64,000 nucleotides of DNA from Bacillota bacterium (GCA_023410645.1 JAEYPQ010000023.1:73239-137238), one strand, 5' to 3'. Shown: positions 34,496 through 43,859, numbered from the stretch's first letter. Numbers and translations are program-made. The notes: generated from the letters alone by a model not told the origin.

Positions 34496-35855
34496 AAATG
34501 AAATATATGACTTAGATATAATAGATAATGGTCCTTCTTTTGAAGGTATTGCTAAGTTAAATAATGTTGTTATATTTGTACCTGGTGCAATCGTTGGAGA
34601 AAATGTAAAAGTCAAGATAATAAAAGTAAATAAAAATTACTCAATTGGAAAGATACTTGAAATAAATAACAAGAGTAATTTTAGATGTGAACCATTTTGT
34701 GAAGTGTATAAAACATGTGGTGGTTGTAGTAGCCAACATATTGAGTATGATATGCAACTTTTACTTAAAAGAAATACAGTAAAAACATTACTGGATAAAC
34801 AAAAATTAAACTATAAAAAACTAAATAATACTATTGGTATGGGTATGCCATATTATTATAGAAATAAAGTGCAGTATCCAGTAAGAGTTGATAAAAATGG
34901 TAATACTAAAATTGGATTCTATTCTAAAGGAAGCCATCAAATAGTGGAAAATATTTGTTGCTATATTCAAAATAGAGTAATTGATATTTTATCAAAGAAT
35001 GTATTTGATGAACTTGTAAATTTAGATTTTGTTGGATATGATGAAGAAGAAGGTACTGGTGATATTCGACATATATTAATTAGAAGAGGTTATCATACTA
35101 AAGAAATTATGATAATTATTATAGTAAATAGAAAAGAATTACTAAATGATATAAGATTTGAAAGAATAGTAAAAAATCTCATTGAGAAAAATGATAATGT
35201 AACGGGAATATTTTTAAATTTAAATACTAGTAAAACTAATGAAATATTAGGTGAAGAGATAAAGAAAATATATGGAAAAGATTATATAACAGATTACATT
35301 GGTAGTTATAAGTTTATGATAAGTCCAAAATCATTTTTTCAAGTAAATACACTTCAAGCAGAAGTTCTTTATAGTGTATTAAAAGAAAGGTTAGAATTAA
35401 GTAAAAATGAGATTTTATTTGATCTTTATAGTGGAGTTGGCTCAATAGGTATTTTTTTAAGTGATAGTGTATCAAAAGTATACGGTATTGAAATTGAAGA
35501 ATCTGCTGTTGAGATGGCAAATATGAATCTAAAGGAAAATAATGTTGAAAATGCAGAATATATTGCTGGAAGTGTTGAGGATAAAATAATAGAGTTCAAA
35601 AATAGAAATATTAAGCCTGATGTAATAGTAGTTGATCCACCAAGAAAAGGTTTAGATGAAAAAAGTATAGAGTATATTTTAGAATTTAACCCTAAAAAAA
35701 TAGGGTACGTTAGTTGTAATCCAGCAACTCTTGCAAGAGATTTAAAACTGTTAAGTGAAAAGTATGATATCGATGAAATTACTCCTGTTGATCTTTTTCC
35801 ATACACTGATCATGTTGAATGTATAGCATTACTTAGTTTGAAAGAAAGTAAATAA
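34488..35855 (+). CDS. rlmD: 23S rRNA (uracil-5-)-methyltransferase, RlmD/RlmCD family
   Basis: A 455-residue RNA m5U methyltransferase of the TrmA/RlmCD group. A TRAM domain occupies about residues 1-60. An iron-sulphur cluster motif follows, CEPFCEVYKTCGGC. The SAM-binding region is FDLYSGVGSIGIFL, then VDPPRKGLD and the catalytic cysteine in SCNPATLARD. In Gram-positives a single enzyme (RlmCD) often modifies two positions, so the exact target uridines are uncertain. It overlaps the upstream membrane gene by eight bases. Confidence 0.93.
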   Translation: MNKNEIYDLDIIDNGPSFEGIAKLNNVVIFVPGAIVGENVKVKIIKVNKNYSIGKILEINNKSNFRCEPFCEVYKTCGGCSSQHIEYDMQLLLKRNTVKTLLDKQKLNYKKLNNTIGMGMPYYYRNKVQYPVRVDKNGNTKIGFYSKGSHQIVENICCYIQNRVIDILSKNVFDELVNLDFVGYDEEEGTGDIRHILIRRGYHTKEIMIIIIVNRKELLNDIRFERIVKNLIEKNDNVTGIFLNLNTSKTNEILGEEIKKIYGKDYITDYIGSYKFMISPKSFFQVNTLQAEVLYSVLKERLELSKNEILFDLYSGVGSIGIFLSDSVSKVYGIEIEESAVEMANMNLKENNVENAEYIAGSVEDKIIEFKNRNIKPDVIVVDPPRKGLDEKSIEYILEFNPKKIGYVSCNPATLARDLKLLSEKYDIDEITPVDLFPYTDHVECIALLSLKESK

Positions 35856-35918
35856 CGCTTTTATTGAATATTTACAAAATAAAAATAGCAAAAATATGGT
35901 AAAAAGGAAAAAATAAAT

Positions 35919-36755
35919 ATGGTTAAAGTTTTAAAAAGTAATAAATTATTAGTATATATTATATTAGCTTATTTAATTTCGGGAATTTTCGCATTTCCTT
36001 TAATAATAAATGATACAATTTCTGGAAGTATAATATATTATATTTTGATATTTTTTGCACAATATGGTCCATTGTTTAGTTCAATTATAGTAACTATGTT
36101 GTATAGAAAAGAACTAGGTATAAAAGATTTTTTTAAGCAAAGTTTTAAATTTAAATTTTCTTTGTATATCTATATATTAGCAGTAATGTTGCCATTTGTC
36201 ATTATGCTGTTAGGTGAATTAATAGGGTCGAGTTTAATCAAAAATTATTATGCTTATTTTATTATGTTCCCAAATACAATACTTACAGTATTAATTTCTC
36301 CATTTGGTGAAGAACTTGGTTGGAGAGGAATTGCTACACCTGAATTACAAAAAAAGTTTAATCCAATAACTACATCAATTATACTAGGTATAATATGGAG
36401 TGGCTGGCATTATTTTTATTTTCTTATACCTGGAGCATATAGTAATAGTGTACCATTTTCAATATTTATCTTATCATGTATTGCAGATACATTTTGGTAT
36501 ACGTGGCTTTATAATAAATCCAATGGTAGTGTTATATCAGGAATTCTTTTTCATATATCATATAATTTAACTTATCATATGATACCTATTAATCCTATAT
36601 ATCAAAATGGAGATATTACTTTTTATACTACTACTATAATATTTGAATTTATTGGAGGAATAATTATAAATATTATAGATATAAAAAATACTAAAAAAGT
36701 AAAAATTAAAAAGATACCTAAAAAAGTAAGGTTGTTTGATGATGATATGGCTTAA
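35919..36755 (+). CDS. CPBP-family intramembrane metalloprotease
   Basis: A 278-residue polytopic protein with about eight hydrophobic segments. The abortive-infection/CAAX-protease motifs are EELGWRGIATPEL at about residue 130, IIWSGWHYFYF at about 160 and SGILFHISYNLTYH near 208. They supply the glutamates and histidines of the glutamic-type site. Roles in the family range from prenyl-protein processing to bacteriocin self-immunity. Nothing nearby decides between them. Confidence 0.85.
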   Translation: MVKVLKSNKLLVYIILAYLISGIFAFPLIINDTISGSIIYYILIFFAQYGPLFSSIIVTMLYRKELGIKDFFKQSFKFKFSLYIYILAVMLPFVIMLLGELIGSSLIKNYYAYFIMFPNTILTVLISPFGEELGWRGIATPELQKKFNPITTSIILGIIWSGWHYFYFLIPGAYSNSVPFSIFILSCIADTFWYTWLYNKSNGSVISGILFHISYNLTYHMIPINPIYQNGDITFYTTTIIFEFIGGIIINIIDIKNTKKVKIKKIPKKVRLFDDDMA

Positions 36756-37013
36756 AATACACATTAACAATAAAAAAATTCACCTGAGAGATTAAAAACA
36801 ATGTTTAAAATGTAAAAGAAAATATAAAAAGTTAGTTTTATAGACTTTTTTATAATTTGTAATTTGGCAGAATGCTTGAATATATGTAGACTTATTTTTT
36901 ATAAGCAATCAAGAGTAACGTTACTATACAATAATAGGTAGTCAAGTCACATTGAATGTGTATTAGTCTGAAGGAAAATGATAAAACCTAGTAAGATAAG
37001 GGTTTGATATGAT

Positions 37014-37160
37014 ATGGGAATTATAATTAATGGACTATATGAAAAAAGAAATAAATTAGATCCTCAAAATGAGGATACGGAAGAAATTGATAGTTTACTT
37101 TTAAAGTTAATTGATATTTCAGAAGCACTAAAAAAAATAATTGAACATATAAAGGATTGA
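37014..37160 (+). CDS. Possible small helical protein (48 aa)
   Basis: An ATG at 37014 opens a 48-codon frame with a charged, helical product (LYEKRNKLDPQNEDTEEID, then LLLKLIDISEALKKIIEHIKD). The only ribosome-site candidate, AAGGG, lies about 12 bases upstream, so the start is weak. Its position just before a ParA remnant suggests it is a leftover of the same mobile element. The rest of the 36756-37013 gap shows a small CACATT/AATGTG repeat and nothing else that I recognise. Confidence 0.35.
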   Translation: MGIIINGLYEKRNKLDPQNEDTEEIDSLLLKLIDISEALKKIIEHIKD

Positions 37161-37190
37161 TAGAAATATCAGTTTTTTTTTATTAGTACA

Positions 37191-37221
37191 TAGCCACTTT
37201 ATAAATTTTATAAGGTGGCTA
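37191..37221. terminator. Hairpin before the ParA remnant
   Basis: A 13-bp stem with one G-U pair (TAGCCACTTTATA with its near-complement) and a five-base loop. It has no long T run at the 3' side, so it may be a leader hairpin rather than a true terminator. Confidence 0.45.
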
Positions 37222-37242
37222 AATTTATATAGAAAGGAGATG

Positions 37243-37359
37243 ATGAAAGTGTCACAGTGTAAGATAATTGCTATTGCTAAGCAAAAAGGTGGAGTTAGTT
37301 CAACTGCATCAACATCATATGGATTCAGGGCTGTTCTAATAGTTAAAGCAGGCTTATAA
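37243..37359 (+). pseudogene. ParA N-terminus joined to a lectin-like tail
   Basis: A 38-residue frame behind a good AAAGGAGA. Residues 6-18, CKIIAIAKQKGGV, match the start of ParA/Soj ATPases (CKIIAIANQKGGVGKTT), but the Walker A lysine and threonines are missing. The remaining residues, SSTASTSYGFRAVLIVKAGL, match instead the end of the 1020-residue surface protein 3.2 kb downstream (GSYGFRPVLVVSDAL). The simplest reading is a deletion or recombination that fused the start of a mobile-element parA to the end of a lectin-type gene. Confidence 0.6.
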
Positions 37360-37534
37360 AAAATATATTAATCAAATAAAAAATATTAAGTGATTTTTAA
37401 ATTGCTTACTAATTTTTATATATTTCAAATTTGTTTCATATCAATAACATTTACATTACATGATTTGAAAATATTGAATTATTTATAACATAGATGTATA
37501 CTTATTGTGTTAATTTTAGCTTAGGAGGCGTAAA

Positions 37535-40500
37535 GTGAAAAAGAAAGGCATTTCATTAATAGTATTAATAATAACAATAATCGTTATAATAATATTAGCT
37601 GGAGCAGTAATACTTAATTTAAGTAAAAATAATCCAATTGATTCAGCTAAAAAAGCAAAGTTTTTAAATGATATAGATACATTTAAAAGTGACTTGTCAT
37701 TGTATGAGTCAGGAAAAATGTCAAACACTGATGGAAATTATGATGCAAAATTATTAAATGCAGATAAATCAGGTTCATATGAAAATGGAGCAAAAGAAAA
37801 AAATGAAGAAATAAAAATTGAGGATATTATAACATCAATGAAAGATACTAATTATCCAGATAAATTGGAAGTAATAGCTGGTGAGCTAGTATATGTAGGA
37901 GATAGTCAAAAAGAATCATCATGGTGTGATGGTATTATAGAGTCAAAAGATTTTAAAATAGATGCAACAGTAGTGCCATCTGAAACAAGTTTAGACTTAA
38001 CAATAAGTCTAACAGGAGCATTTGTAGATGTAAATAAAATAGATTACTATAGAATATATATATCAGATACAAGTGGAAGCTATCCTTCTACAGCAATACA
38101 AGAAATAAAAGAAAAAAATGCAACAGTAAGTTACAGTATAACAGATGGAATAGAAGCAAATAAGACTTACTATATAAAAGTAGAAGTAAAGATGGAAAAT
38201 TTGACAGATGTAAGGCAAAAAGAAATAAAAGTAGTGTCAACAGTGGATTCAGTAGCACCAAATGCAGCACAAATAGTAATGTCAAACTATTCAAATAAAT
38301 TAATTGTAACACCTATAGCAGTGACATTAAGCGATAATGATGGTGGAAGTGGAATAAATAAGACTGGAAGTAAATATGTAATAGATAAAACATCAACAAA
38401 TTACACAGAAGCTGATATTGCATGGAATACAGCAACAGCATTTAATTCAACAGATTACGTTGGAAATGTTGCTACACTGGCATTAGAAGTACCAGCAGAT
38501 GGAGAGTATTATTTACATGTACTTGCAGTCGATTCAGCAAATAACAAAAAGTCTTCTACATCAAGTAAAATAATAGTAGATGCAACAATTCCAAATGAAG
38601 CAGATATAACAATACCAAGTACTACAACAACAAGTAGTGTACAAGCAACAGTTACAATGAGTGACAATACAAATGGAAGTGGTCTTGATTTAAGTAACTG
38701 TAAATATATTTACTCAACAGTATCAACTCCATATGGAGATACAGAAGAAATATGGAATACAGCAACAGTATTTACAAATTCGACACAAACAATAACAGTA
38801 ACATCAAGTACAAACGAAGTGTATTATTTACATGTACTGTTAGTAGATAAGGCAGGAAACAGAAGAGAAATATTATCAAGTGGTGTGGCAACAAATATTG
38901 GTATACCAGTAGCACCAGAAATAACAGGAACAGTAGCAAGTAATACATGGACAAATGGCAATGTAACATTAACAGTAAATGAAGTAACATCAATTGAAAT
39001 AGCAAGATATGAATACAGTATAAATGATGGAGCATGGCAAACATACAATAGTACAGATAAAATAGTAATATCAACAGAAGGAACAACATATGTAAAAGCA
39101 AGAGCGGTAAACAATGTAGGAGTAAATGGAGCAGAAAGTACAGGATATGTAGTAAATATAGATAAAACAAGTCCTACTGTATCATTTAGTACAAATGGTG
39201 GTACAGTGACTTCTCAAGCTAGCACTATAGTAACAGTTAATGACTATGGAAGTGGAGTAAATACAAGTACATTACAATATGTATGGGATACACAAAATAG
39301 CACAACACCAAGTAATGGATGGACTACATTTACAAGTGGTGCAACTTTAACAAATAGCAATCTAGGCAATTATTATTTATGGATAAAAGTAAATGATAAT
39401 CTAGGTAATGCTACAATTACAAAATCTGTAATTTTCCAAATAAATGATACATCTGATACTTCAAATGCGAATGCACCTTTGTTAGCACCAGGAATGACAC
39501 CTATAAAATGGGATACAAATGGAAACATTGTAACTACTACAAGTTCAGATTCTTCTTGGTACAATTATTCAAACAAACGTTGGGCAAATGCTCAAACAGC
39601 AGATGGATCAATGTGGGTATGGATACCAAGGTATGAGTATAAAATACCAACTCCACATTCCTCAACAGCTCAAACAATAGCAGTAAATTTTGTAAGTGGT
39701 ACAAGTACTTCTACTACAAGTGGATATACAATGCATCCTTCATTTACTTTTGGTAGTACACAACTTACTGGAATATGGGTAGCAAAATTTGAGGCAAGTG
39801 GAACAACAACAGCAGTAGACGTAAAACCAAATGTAGTATCATTAAGAAGTATAACAATAGATGCAATGTTTACAGCATGTAGAAATATGGAAACAAATAG
39901 TAAATATGGTTGGGGAACAAGTGGTACTGGATTTGATACTCACTTAATGAAAAATATTGAATGGGGATCAGCAGCTTATTTATCAAATAGTATTTATGGT
40001 AAAAATAGTGAAGTTTGGATAAACCCAAATAAAAATTTCATAACTGGTCAAGCTGGAATTAATGTAAGTTCAGCTGGTACGGCAGATACATATGCATACA
40101 ATAACGCAACTTATGGAATAAATGCAAGTACTACAGGAAACATATATGGAGTGTATGACATGAGTGGCGGCGCAGACGAACGTACAGCAGCTTATGTTAA
40201 TAATGGAAGTAGTTATTTAACAACATATGGCTTAAGCTTAGTAAATTCTGCAGCACAGTATAAAGATATATATACTAAAGGTGCAACTGATGATTATGTA
40301 ACAAATTATTCTATAAATTCAAGTAAAAAAGGTGATGCAATCTATGAAACATCATTAAATGGCGGACTTAAAATTGATGCCAATACTATAGAAATTAAAT
40401 CTTCATGGTATGGAGATCAATCTTTTATGCCAAACTCAAGCGACATTTTCTATGGACCATTTTTTGGACGTGGTGACTATTGCTATGGGCTAGCTACAGC

Positions 40501-40597
40501 TGGATTATTTGCATTTGATTGTTACCCTGGCGGAAATGGTAATGCAGATGGTAGTTATGGATTTCGTCCTGTTTTGGTTGTTTCAGATGCACTTTAA
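37535..40597 (+). CDS. Large pilin-like surface protein with Ig-like repeats and lectin-like C-terminus
   Basis: GTG start after AGGAGGCG. The leader and GISLIVLIITIIVIIILAG resemble a type IV prepilin, but with Val at the Glu5 position. Several Ig- or fibronectin-like repeats fill about residues 130-650; two contain a near-identical EYYLHVLAVD/VYYLHVLLVD segment and both begin with a PNxA-type strand. The last about 330 residues start with MWVWIPRYEYKI and end FFGRGDYCYGLATAGLFAFD...SYGFRPVLVV, the pattern of C-type-lectin/formylglycine-enzyme folds used by retroelement-diversified proteins. Predicted to be exposed at the cell surface and to bind a ligand. No export or sortase signal seen. 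Confidence 0.75.
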   Translation: MKKKGISLIVLIITIIVIIILAGAVILNLSKNNPIDSAKKAKFLNDIDTFKSDLSLYESGKMSNTDGNYDAKLLNADKSGSYENGAKEKNEEIKIEDIITSMKDTNYPDKLEVIAGELVYVGDSQKESSWCDGIIESKDFKIDATVVPSETSLDLTISLTGAFVDVNKIDYYRIYISDTSGSYPSTAIQEIKEKNATVSYSITDGIEANKTYYIKVEVKMENLTDVRQKEIKVVSTVDSVAPNAAQIVMSNYSNKLIVTPIAVTLSDNDGGSGINKTGSKYVIDKTSTNYTEADIAWNTATAFNSTDYVGNVATLALEVPADGEYYLHVLAVDSANNKKSSTSSKIIVDATIPNEADITIPSTTTTSSVQATVTMSDNTNGSGLDLSNCKYIYSTVSTPYGDTEEIWNTATVFTNSTQTITVTSSTNEVYYLHVLLVDKAGNRREILSSGVATNIGIPVAPEITGTVASNTWTNGNVTLTVNEVTSIEIARYEYSINDGAWQTYNSTDKIVISTEGTTYVKARAVNNVGVNGAESTGYVVNIDKTSPTVSFSTNGGTVTSQASTIVTVNDYGSGVNTSTLQYVWDTQNSTTPSNGWTTFTSGATLTNSNLGNYYLWIKVNDNLGNATITKSVIFQINDTSDTSNANAPLLAPGMTPIKWDTNGNIVTTTSSDSSWYNYSNKRWANAQTADGSMWVWIPRYEYKIPTPHSSTAQTIAVNFVSGTSTSTTSGYTMHPSFTFGSTQLTGIWVAKFEASGTTTAVDVKPNVVSLRSITIDAMFTACRNMETNSKYGWGTSGTGFDTHLMKNIEWGSAAYLSNSIYGKNSEVWINPNKNFITGQAGINVSSAGTADTYAYNNATYGINASTTGNIYGVYDMSGGADERTAAYVNNGSSYLTTYGLSLVNSAAQYKDIYTKGATDDYVTNYSINSSKKGDAIYETSLNGGLKIDANTIEIKSSWYGDQSFMPNSSDIFYGPFFGRGDYCYGLATAGLFAFDCYPGGNGNADGSYGFRPVLVVSDAL

Positions 40598-40685
40598 AAT
40601 ATGCTATGAGATTTAGCTAGAATATAAAAAATATAACATGTGAAAGTTTAATAAATATTTATAAACAATTAGGAAAAGAATTAAA

Positions 40686-40711
40686 AAATAAAGTGTTTAT
40701 GCACTTTATTT
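40686..40711 (+). terminator. Terminator after the large surface protein
   Basis: A perfect 10-bp stem AAATAAAGTG/CACTTTATTT with a six-base loop and a following T run. The 270-base gap otherwise holds the promoter of the next gene and an AT-rich repeat (around 40794-40833). Confidence 0.8.
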
Positions 40712-40870
40712 TTTTGTACCTAAACTACCAGCTATGTGAGTTGAAAATTATTCAAAAATATTTTTATAAAAAATATTGACATTTTCAGTACCTAGTATAC
40801 TAATATAGTAGTAGTAAGTATTACTATATACTAAGGATGTATTTTTAACAATTGTAAAGGAGATAAAATA

Positions 40871-41642
40871 ATGAAGTTAAAAAGATTTTTAAGTGATACT
40901 ATTGTTATGAGTAATCGTATTATAAAATATAGCACAAGGAGTGCGGATACTATAATTACTGTACTTGTTACTCCAATATTTATGATGCTAACATTTGTAT
41001 ATATTTTTGGTGGTGCAATGAATACAGGAGATGTAAAATATGTAACATATGTTGTACCTGGTATTCTTATTATGTGTATTGGAAGTACAGTTGGATATAC
41101 AGCACTTAGGGTAAATAATGATGTTATAAAAGGAATTTTTGAGCGTTTTCATTCTATGCCTATTGCAAAATCTTCTATCTTAATTGGTCATGTGATTTCT
41201 TCAGTTATATTAAATGTTGTTTCAGTTATTGCAATATTTAGAATAGCTTTTTTTATAGGGTTTAGACCAGAAGCAGATATATTAGGTTGATTACTTATTA
41301 CACTTATATTATTTTTAACTATAATTGCTATGACCTGGATGGCGGTAGCTTTTGGTATTCTTGCAAAAAGTAATGAAAGGGCAGGTGTCTTTTCCTACAT
41401 AATAATATTCCGGTTCATTTATAAGTTCTGCATTTGCACCAACAGATACTATGCCTAGTGCTCTTCGTGTTTTTGCAGAAAATCAGCCAATTACTAAAAT
41501 TGTTGAAAGTATACGTTCTTTAACATTAGGAAATCCTGCTGATAATACTACAACTACTGCTATCTTATGGTGCTTGGGATTGATAATTTTATTTTATATA
41601 TTTGCTATGAAAGTATATAAAAATAAGTTAAAAATCCACTAA
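40871..41642 (+). pseudogene. ABC-2 type permease, broken by a stop and a frameshift
   Basis: The start (MKLKRFLSDTIVMSNR, then membrane helices with PGILIMCIGSTVGYTAL) is that of a drug-export ABC-2 permease of the DrrB type. A TGA at 41288 interrupts it where the family continues, and the same frame then reads LLITLILFLTIIAMTWMAVAFGILAKSNERAGVFSYII. Near 41405-41425 the frame shifts, and the C-terminal part SSAFAPTDTMPSALRVFAENQPITKIVESIR resumes in another frame up to 41642. No ATPase partner is adjacent. Two separate lesions make decay more likely than sequencing error. Confidence 0.85.
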
Positions 41643-41677
41643 CTTATGATAAGAATTATAAAAATATTGAGGTATAA

Positions 41678-41706
41678 TTGAAATTTATTTTATAATATGA
41701 TATAAG
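41678..41706 (+). promoter_or_regulatory. Promoter of the alpha/beta hydrolase, shared sequence type 1
   Basis: TTGAAA at 41678-41683 and TATAAG at 41701-41706 with a 17-base spacer. The sequence after the -10 box, TATAAGTAATTAAAC, recurs exactly before the gene at 42780. Confidence 0.6.
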
Positions 41707-41734
41707 TAATTAAACTAAAAAGGCGGTATAAGAT

Positions 41735-42649
41735 ATGTGGATATATATTTTTTTAATAGTAGTTTTGTTATGTATTGTTATAATTATTCAATTTAATATA
41801 GATATTAGACGTTCATATGAAAGACTAAATAAATATGATTTTAAAACAATAAATACAGAATATGGAAAAGCAAATTATTTTGTAGAAGGGGAAGGAGATT
41901 CAATACTAATATCTCATGGTATTTTTGGAGGATATGATCAAGGATATGTAAGTTTAAAGGGCTTAGTTGGAGAAAATTATAAAAAAATCTCCGTTTCTAG
42001 GTTTGGTTATGTAGGGTCAGATTTACCTCAAAATCCTACTCCAGAAAATCAAGCAAAAGTATTTAAAGAAATACTAGATGAATTAAATATTGAAAAAACA
42101 TATGTTATTACAACATCAGCAGGTGGAGCAGCAGGTATTAGATTCGCTATAGATTTTCCAGAAAGAACAAAGGGCCTAATTTTACTATCTTCAGGTTGTC
42201 CTAGCATAAAGAAAACTAAAGAGGAAATAAAGCAAATGGGAATGATGGGTCCACCATCCCTTTTTGTAAATGATTTTCCAATGTGGTTTTGTATGAAATA
42301 TTTTAGCTTTATTTTCAATTCTATGATGGGATCAAAAGTAAATACTGAGCAATTATTTGATACAATGCTTCCAGTAAAACCAAGGAGAGCAGGAATTATG
42401 GCTGATACTAATATTACAAATATTGATATGATGTTAAATTATGATGATTATTCGATTGAAAATATTAAGGCACCAGTTTTAGTTATTCATGCTAAAGATG
42501 ATCCTATGGCAAAATACGAAGATATACAAAAATTCATTTCTCGTATTAATCCAGAAAAAGCAATATTTGATACTGGTGGACATCTTATTTCAGGTCATGG
42601 TGAAGAAATTAATAACTGTATTATTCAATTTATAAATAGTACAAAATAA
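41735..42649 (+). CDS. Membrane-anchored alpha/beta hydrolase
   Basis: A 304-residue protein with one N-terminal hydrophobic segment (residues about 2-22). An alpha/beta hydrolase domain follows: ISHGIFGGYDQGY holds the oxyanion loop, the nucleophile serine lies in ITTSAGGAAG near residue 127, an acid in VIHAKDDPMA and the histidine in GGHLISGHG. The substrate is not predictable. Small residues around the serine fit an esterase or lipase-like enzyme. Preceded by a promoter of a type shared with two other genes in this region. Confidence 0.85.
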   Translation: MWIYIFLIVVLLCIVIIIQFNIDIRRSYERLNKYDFKTINTEYGKANYFVEGEGDSILISHGIFGGYDQGYVSLKGLVGENYKKISVSRFGYVGSDLPQNPTPENQAKVFKEILDELNIEKTYVITTSAGGAAGIRFAIDFPERTKGLILLSSGCPSIKKTKEEIKQMGMMGPPSLFVNDFPMWFCMKYFSFIFNSMMGSKVNTEQLFDTMLPVKPRRAGIMADTNITNIDMMLNYDDYSIENIKAPVLVIHAKDDPMAKYEDIQKFISRINPEKAIFDTGGHLISGHGEEINNCIIQFINSTK

Positions 42650-42672
42650 GAAATATTAATATATTGTATGTC

Positions 42673-42701
42673 TTGAGAATTATCGTAAAATGTGGTATAA
42701 G
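42673..42701 (+). promoter_or_regulatory. Promoter of the FAD-dependent reductase, shared sequence type 2
   Basis: TTGAGA at 42673-42678 and TATAAG at 42696-42701 with a 17-base spacer, again followed by TAATTAAAC. Confidence 0.6.
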
Positions 42702-42779
42702 TAATTAAACATAATTATTATATTACATCCGTATTGTAATGTGTATTTTTATGTATTAAGTTTAATTAGGAGTATAATA

Positions 42780-43859
42780 ATGAAACCATATAATCACTAT
42801 GACGTTTTAATAGTTGGAGCAGGTATTGCAGGAGTTTCTTCTGCAATTAATTTAAAGAAATTGAACAATAAATTAAAAGTATTAGTCATAGATAAAAATA
42901 AATTTCCAAGAAATAAACTTTGTGCAGGTTATTTAACTAAAAAAAGTGTAAATTATTTAGAAAAACTTGGATTAAATGTGGAAGATATCAATTATAAACT
43001 TGTAAAAGGATTATCAATTTTTTATAAATATAAAAGGAGAATGCATGCTAATAATCATGGATTATATTGTCAAGAACTAGTAGATAGAACTATACTTGAT
43101 TATAAACTTTTTGAGAAATTATATGATTATGATATTGATGTTATAGAAAATGTTAAAATAGAATTTTTTAGTGAAAAAGAAAATCTTGTAACACTTAGTA
43201 ATAATAAAGAATATACTTTTGAAAATATAATATTCGCAGATGGTGAGATGGGGTATAGCAGTAAATACAATGAAGAAAAAAAGAAATATTTTGCTATGCA
43301 AATTAATTTCAAATATAAATGTGATCCGAAAATAGATATGTTTTTTGCAATTGCCAAAAAGGGATATGCTTGGTGTGCAAGTAGTGGAGAATATGTTAAT
43401 ATAGGTTTTTGTGATATATATGATAAAAATACTAATTATAAAAAAATATTTGAAGATTTTGTTGAAAAACTAGGTTATAAAGACTACTTAAATGAGAATG
43501 AAACCAAAGGATTTTTCGTTCCATTCGGAATCAAAAAAAATAAAATAATAAATAATATATATTTAGTCGGAGATGCCGTAGGTGCAGTAGATCCTCTCAC
43601 TTTAGCAGGTATTTCTTATGCTCTTATGTCTGGCGAGTATGTTGCAAAAAGCATAATTAATAAGGATGATGATATATATTTAAAATACTTAAAAAAATTG
43701 GAAGTTAAATTCAATGTACTAGCTTTAATGTCAATATTATTATATACCAAAATATTCTTATTTTTATCAATAAGAGTTGGTGGTAAAATTTTTGGTGGTA
43801 TGTTTTCATATATACTTGATAAATTTGTCTTAAATAAATCTAATAGTTTTCACGAATAA
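42780..43859 (+). CDS. FAD-dependent oxidoreductase of the geranylgeranyl reductase type
   Basis: A 359-residue flavoprotein. ATG at 42780 follows AGGAG. The N-terminal dinucleotide site is VLIVGAGIAGVSSAINL. The second FAD motif, LVGDAVGAVDPLTLAGISYALMSGE, lies at about residues 262-286. KFPRNKLCAGYLTKKSV is characteristic of the geranylgeranyl reductase and digeranylglycerophospholipid reductase group. The substrate may be a polyprenyl lipid or quinone-like molecule, but this is inference. Downstream is a CPBP protease 29 bases away. Confidence 0.85.
   Translation: MKPYNHYDVLIVGAGIAGVSSAINLKKLNNKLKVLVIDKNKFPRNKLCAGYLTKKSVNYLEKLGLNVEDINYKLVKGLSIFYKYKRRMHANNHGLYCQELVDRTILDYKLFEKLYDYDIDVIENVKIEFFSEKENLVTLSNNKEYTFENIIFADGEMGYSSKYNEEKKKYFAMQINFKYKCDPKIDMFFAIAKKGYAWCASSGEYVNIGFCDIYDKNTNYKKIFEDFVEKLGYKDYLNENETKGFFVPFGIKKNKIINNIYLVGDAVGAVDPLTLAGISYALMSGEYVAKSIINKDDDIYLKYLKKLEVKFNVLALMSILLYTKIFLFLSIRVGGKIFGGMFSYILDKFVLNKSNSFHE

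Noticed and set aside
36756..37013. An integrase, att site or intact mobile element around the ParA remnant.
   Set aside because: No recombinase gene, direct repeats or terminal inverted repeats could be seen; only the ParA fragment suggests an element.
38088..39170. Long minus-strand frames rich in Leu and Tyr opposite the large surface protein.
   Set aside because: They are shadows of the repetitive coding strand, with no ribosome sites and an unnatural residue composition.
41288..41290. The in-frame TGA of the ABC-2 permease read as tryptophan (altered genetic code).
   Set aside because: The gene also carries a frameshift, tRNA-Trp has only a CCA anticodon, and housekeeping genes in the window use TGG for Trp.
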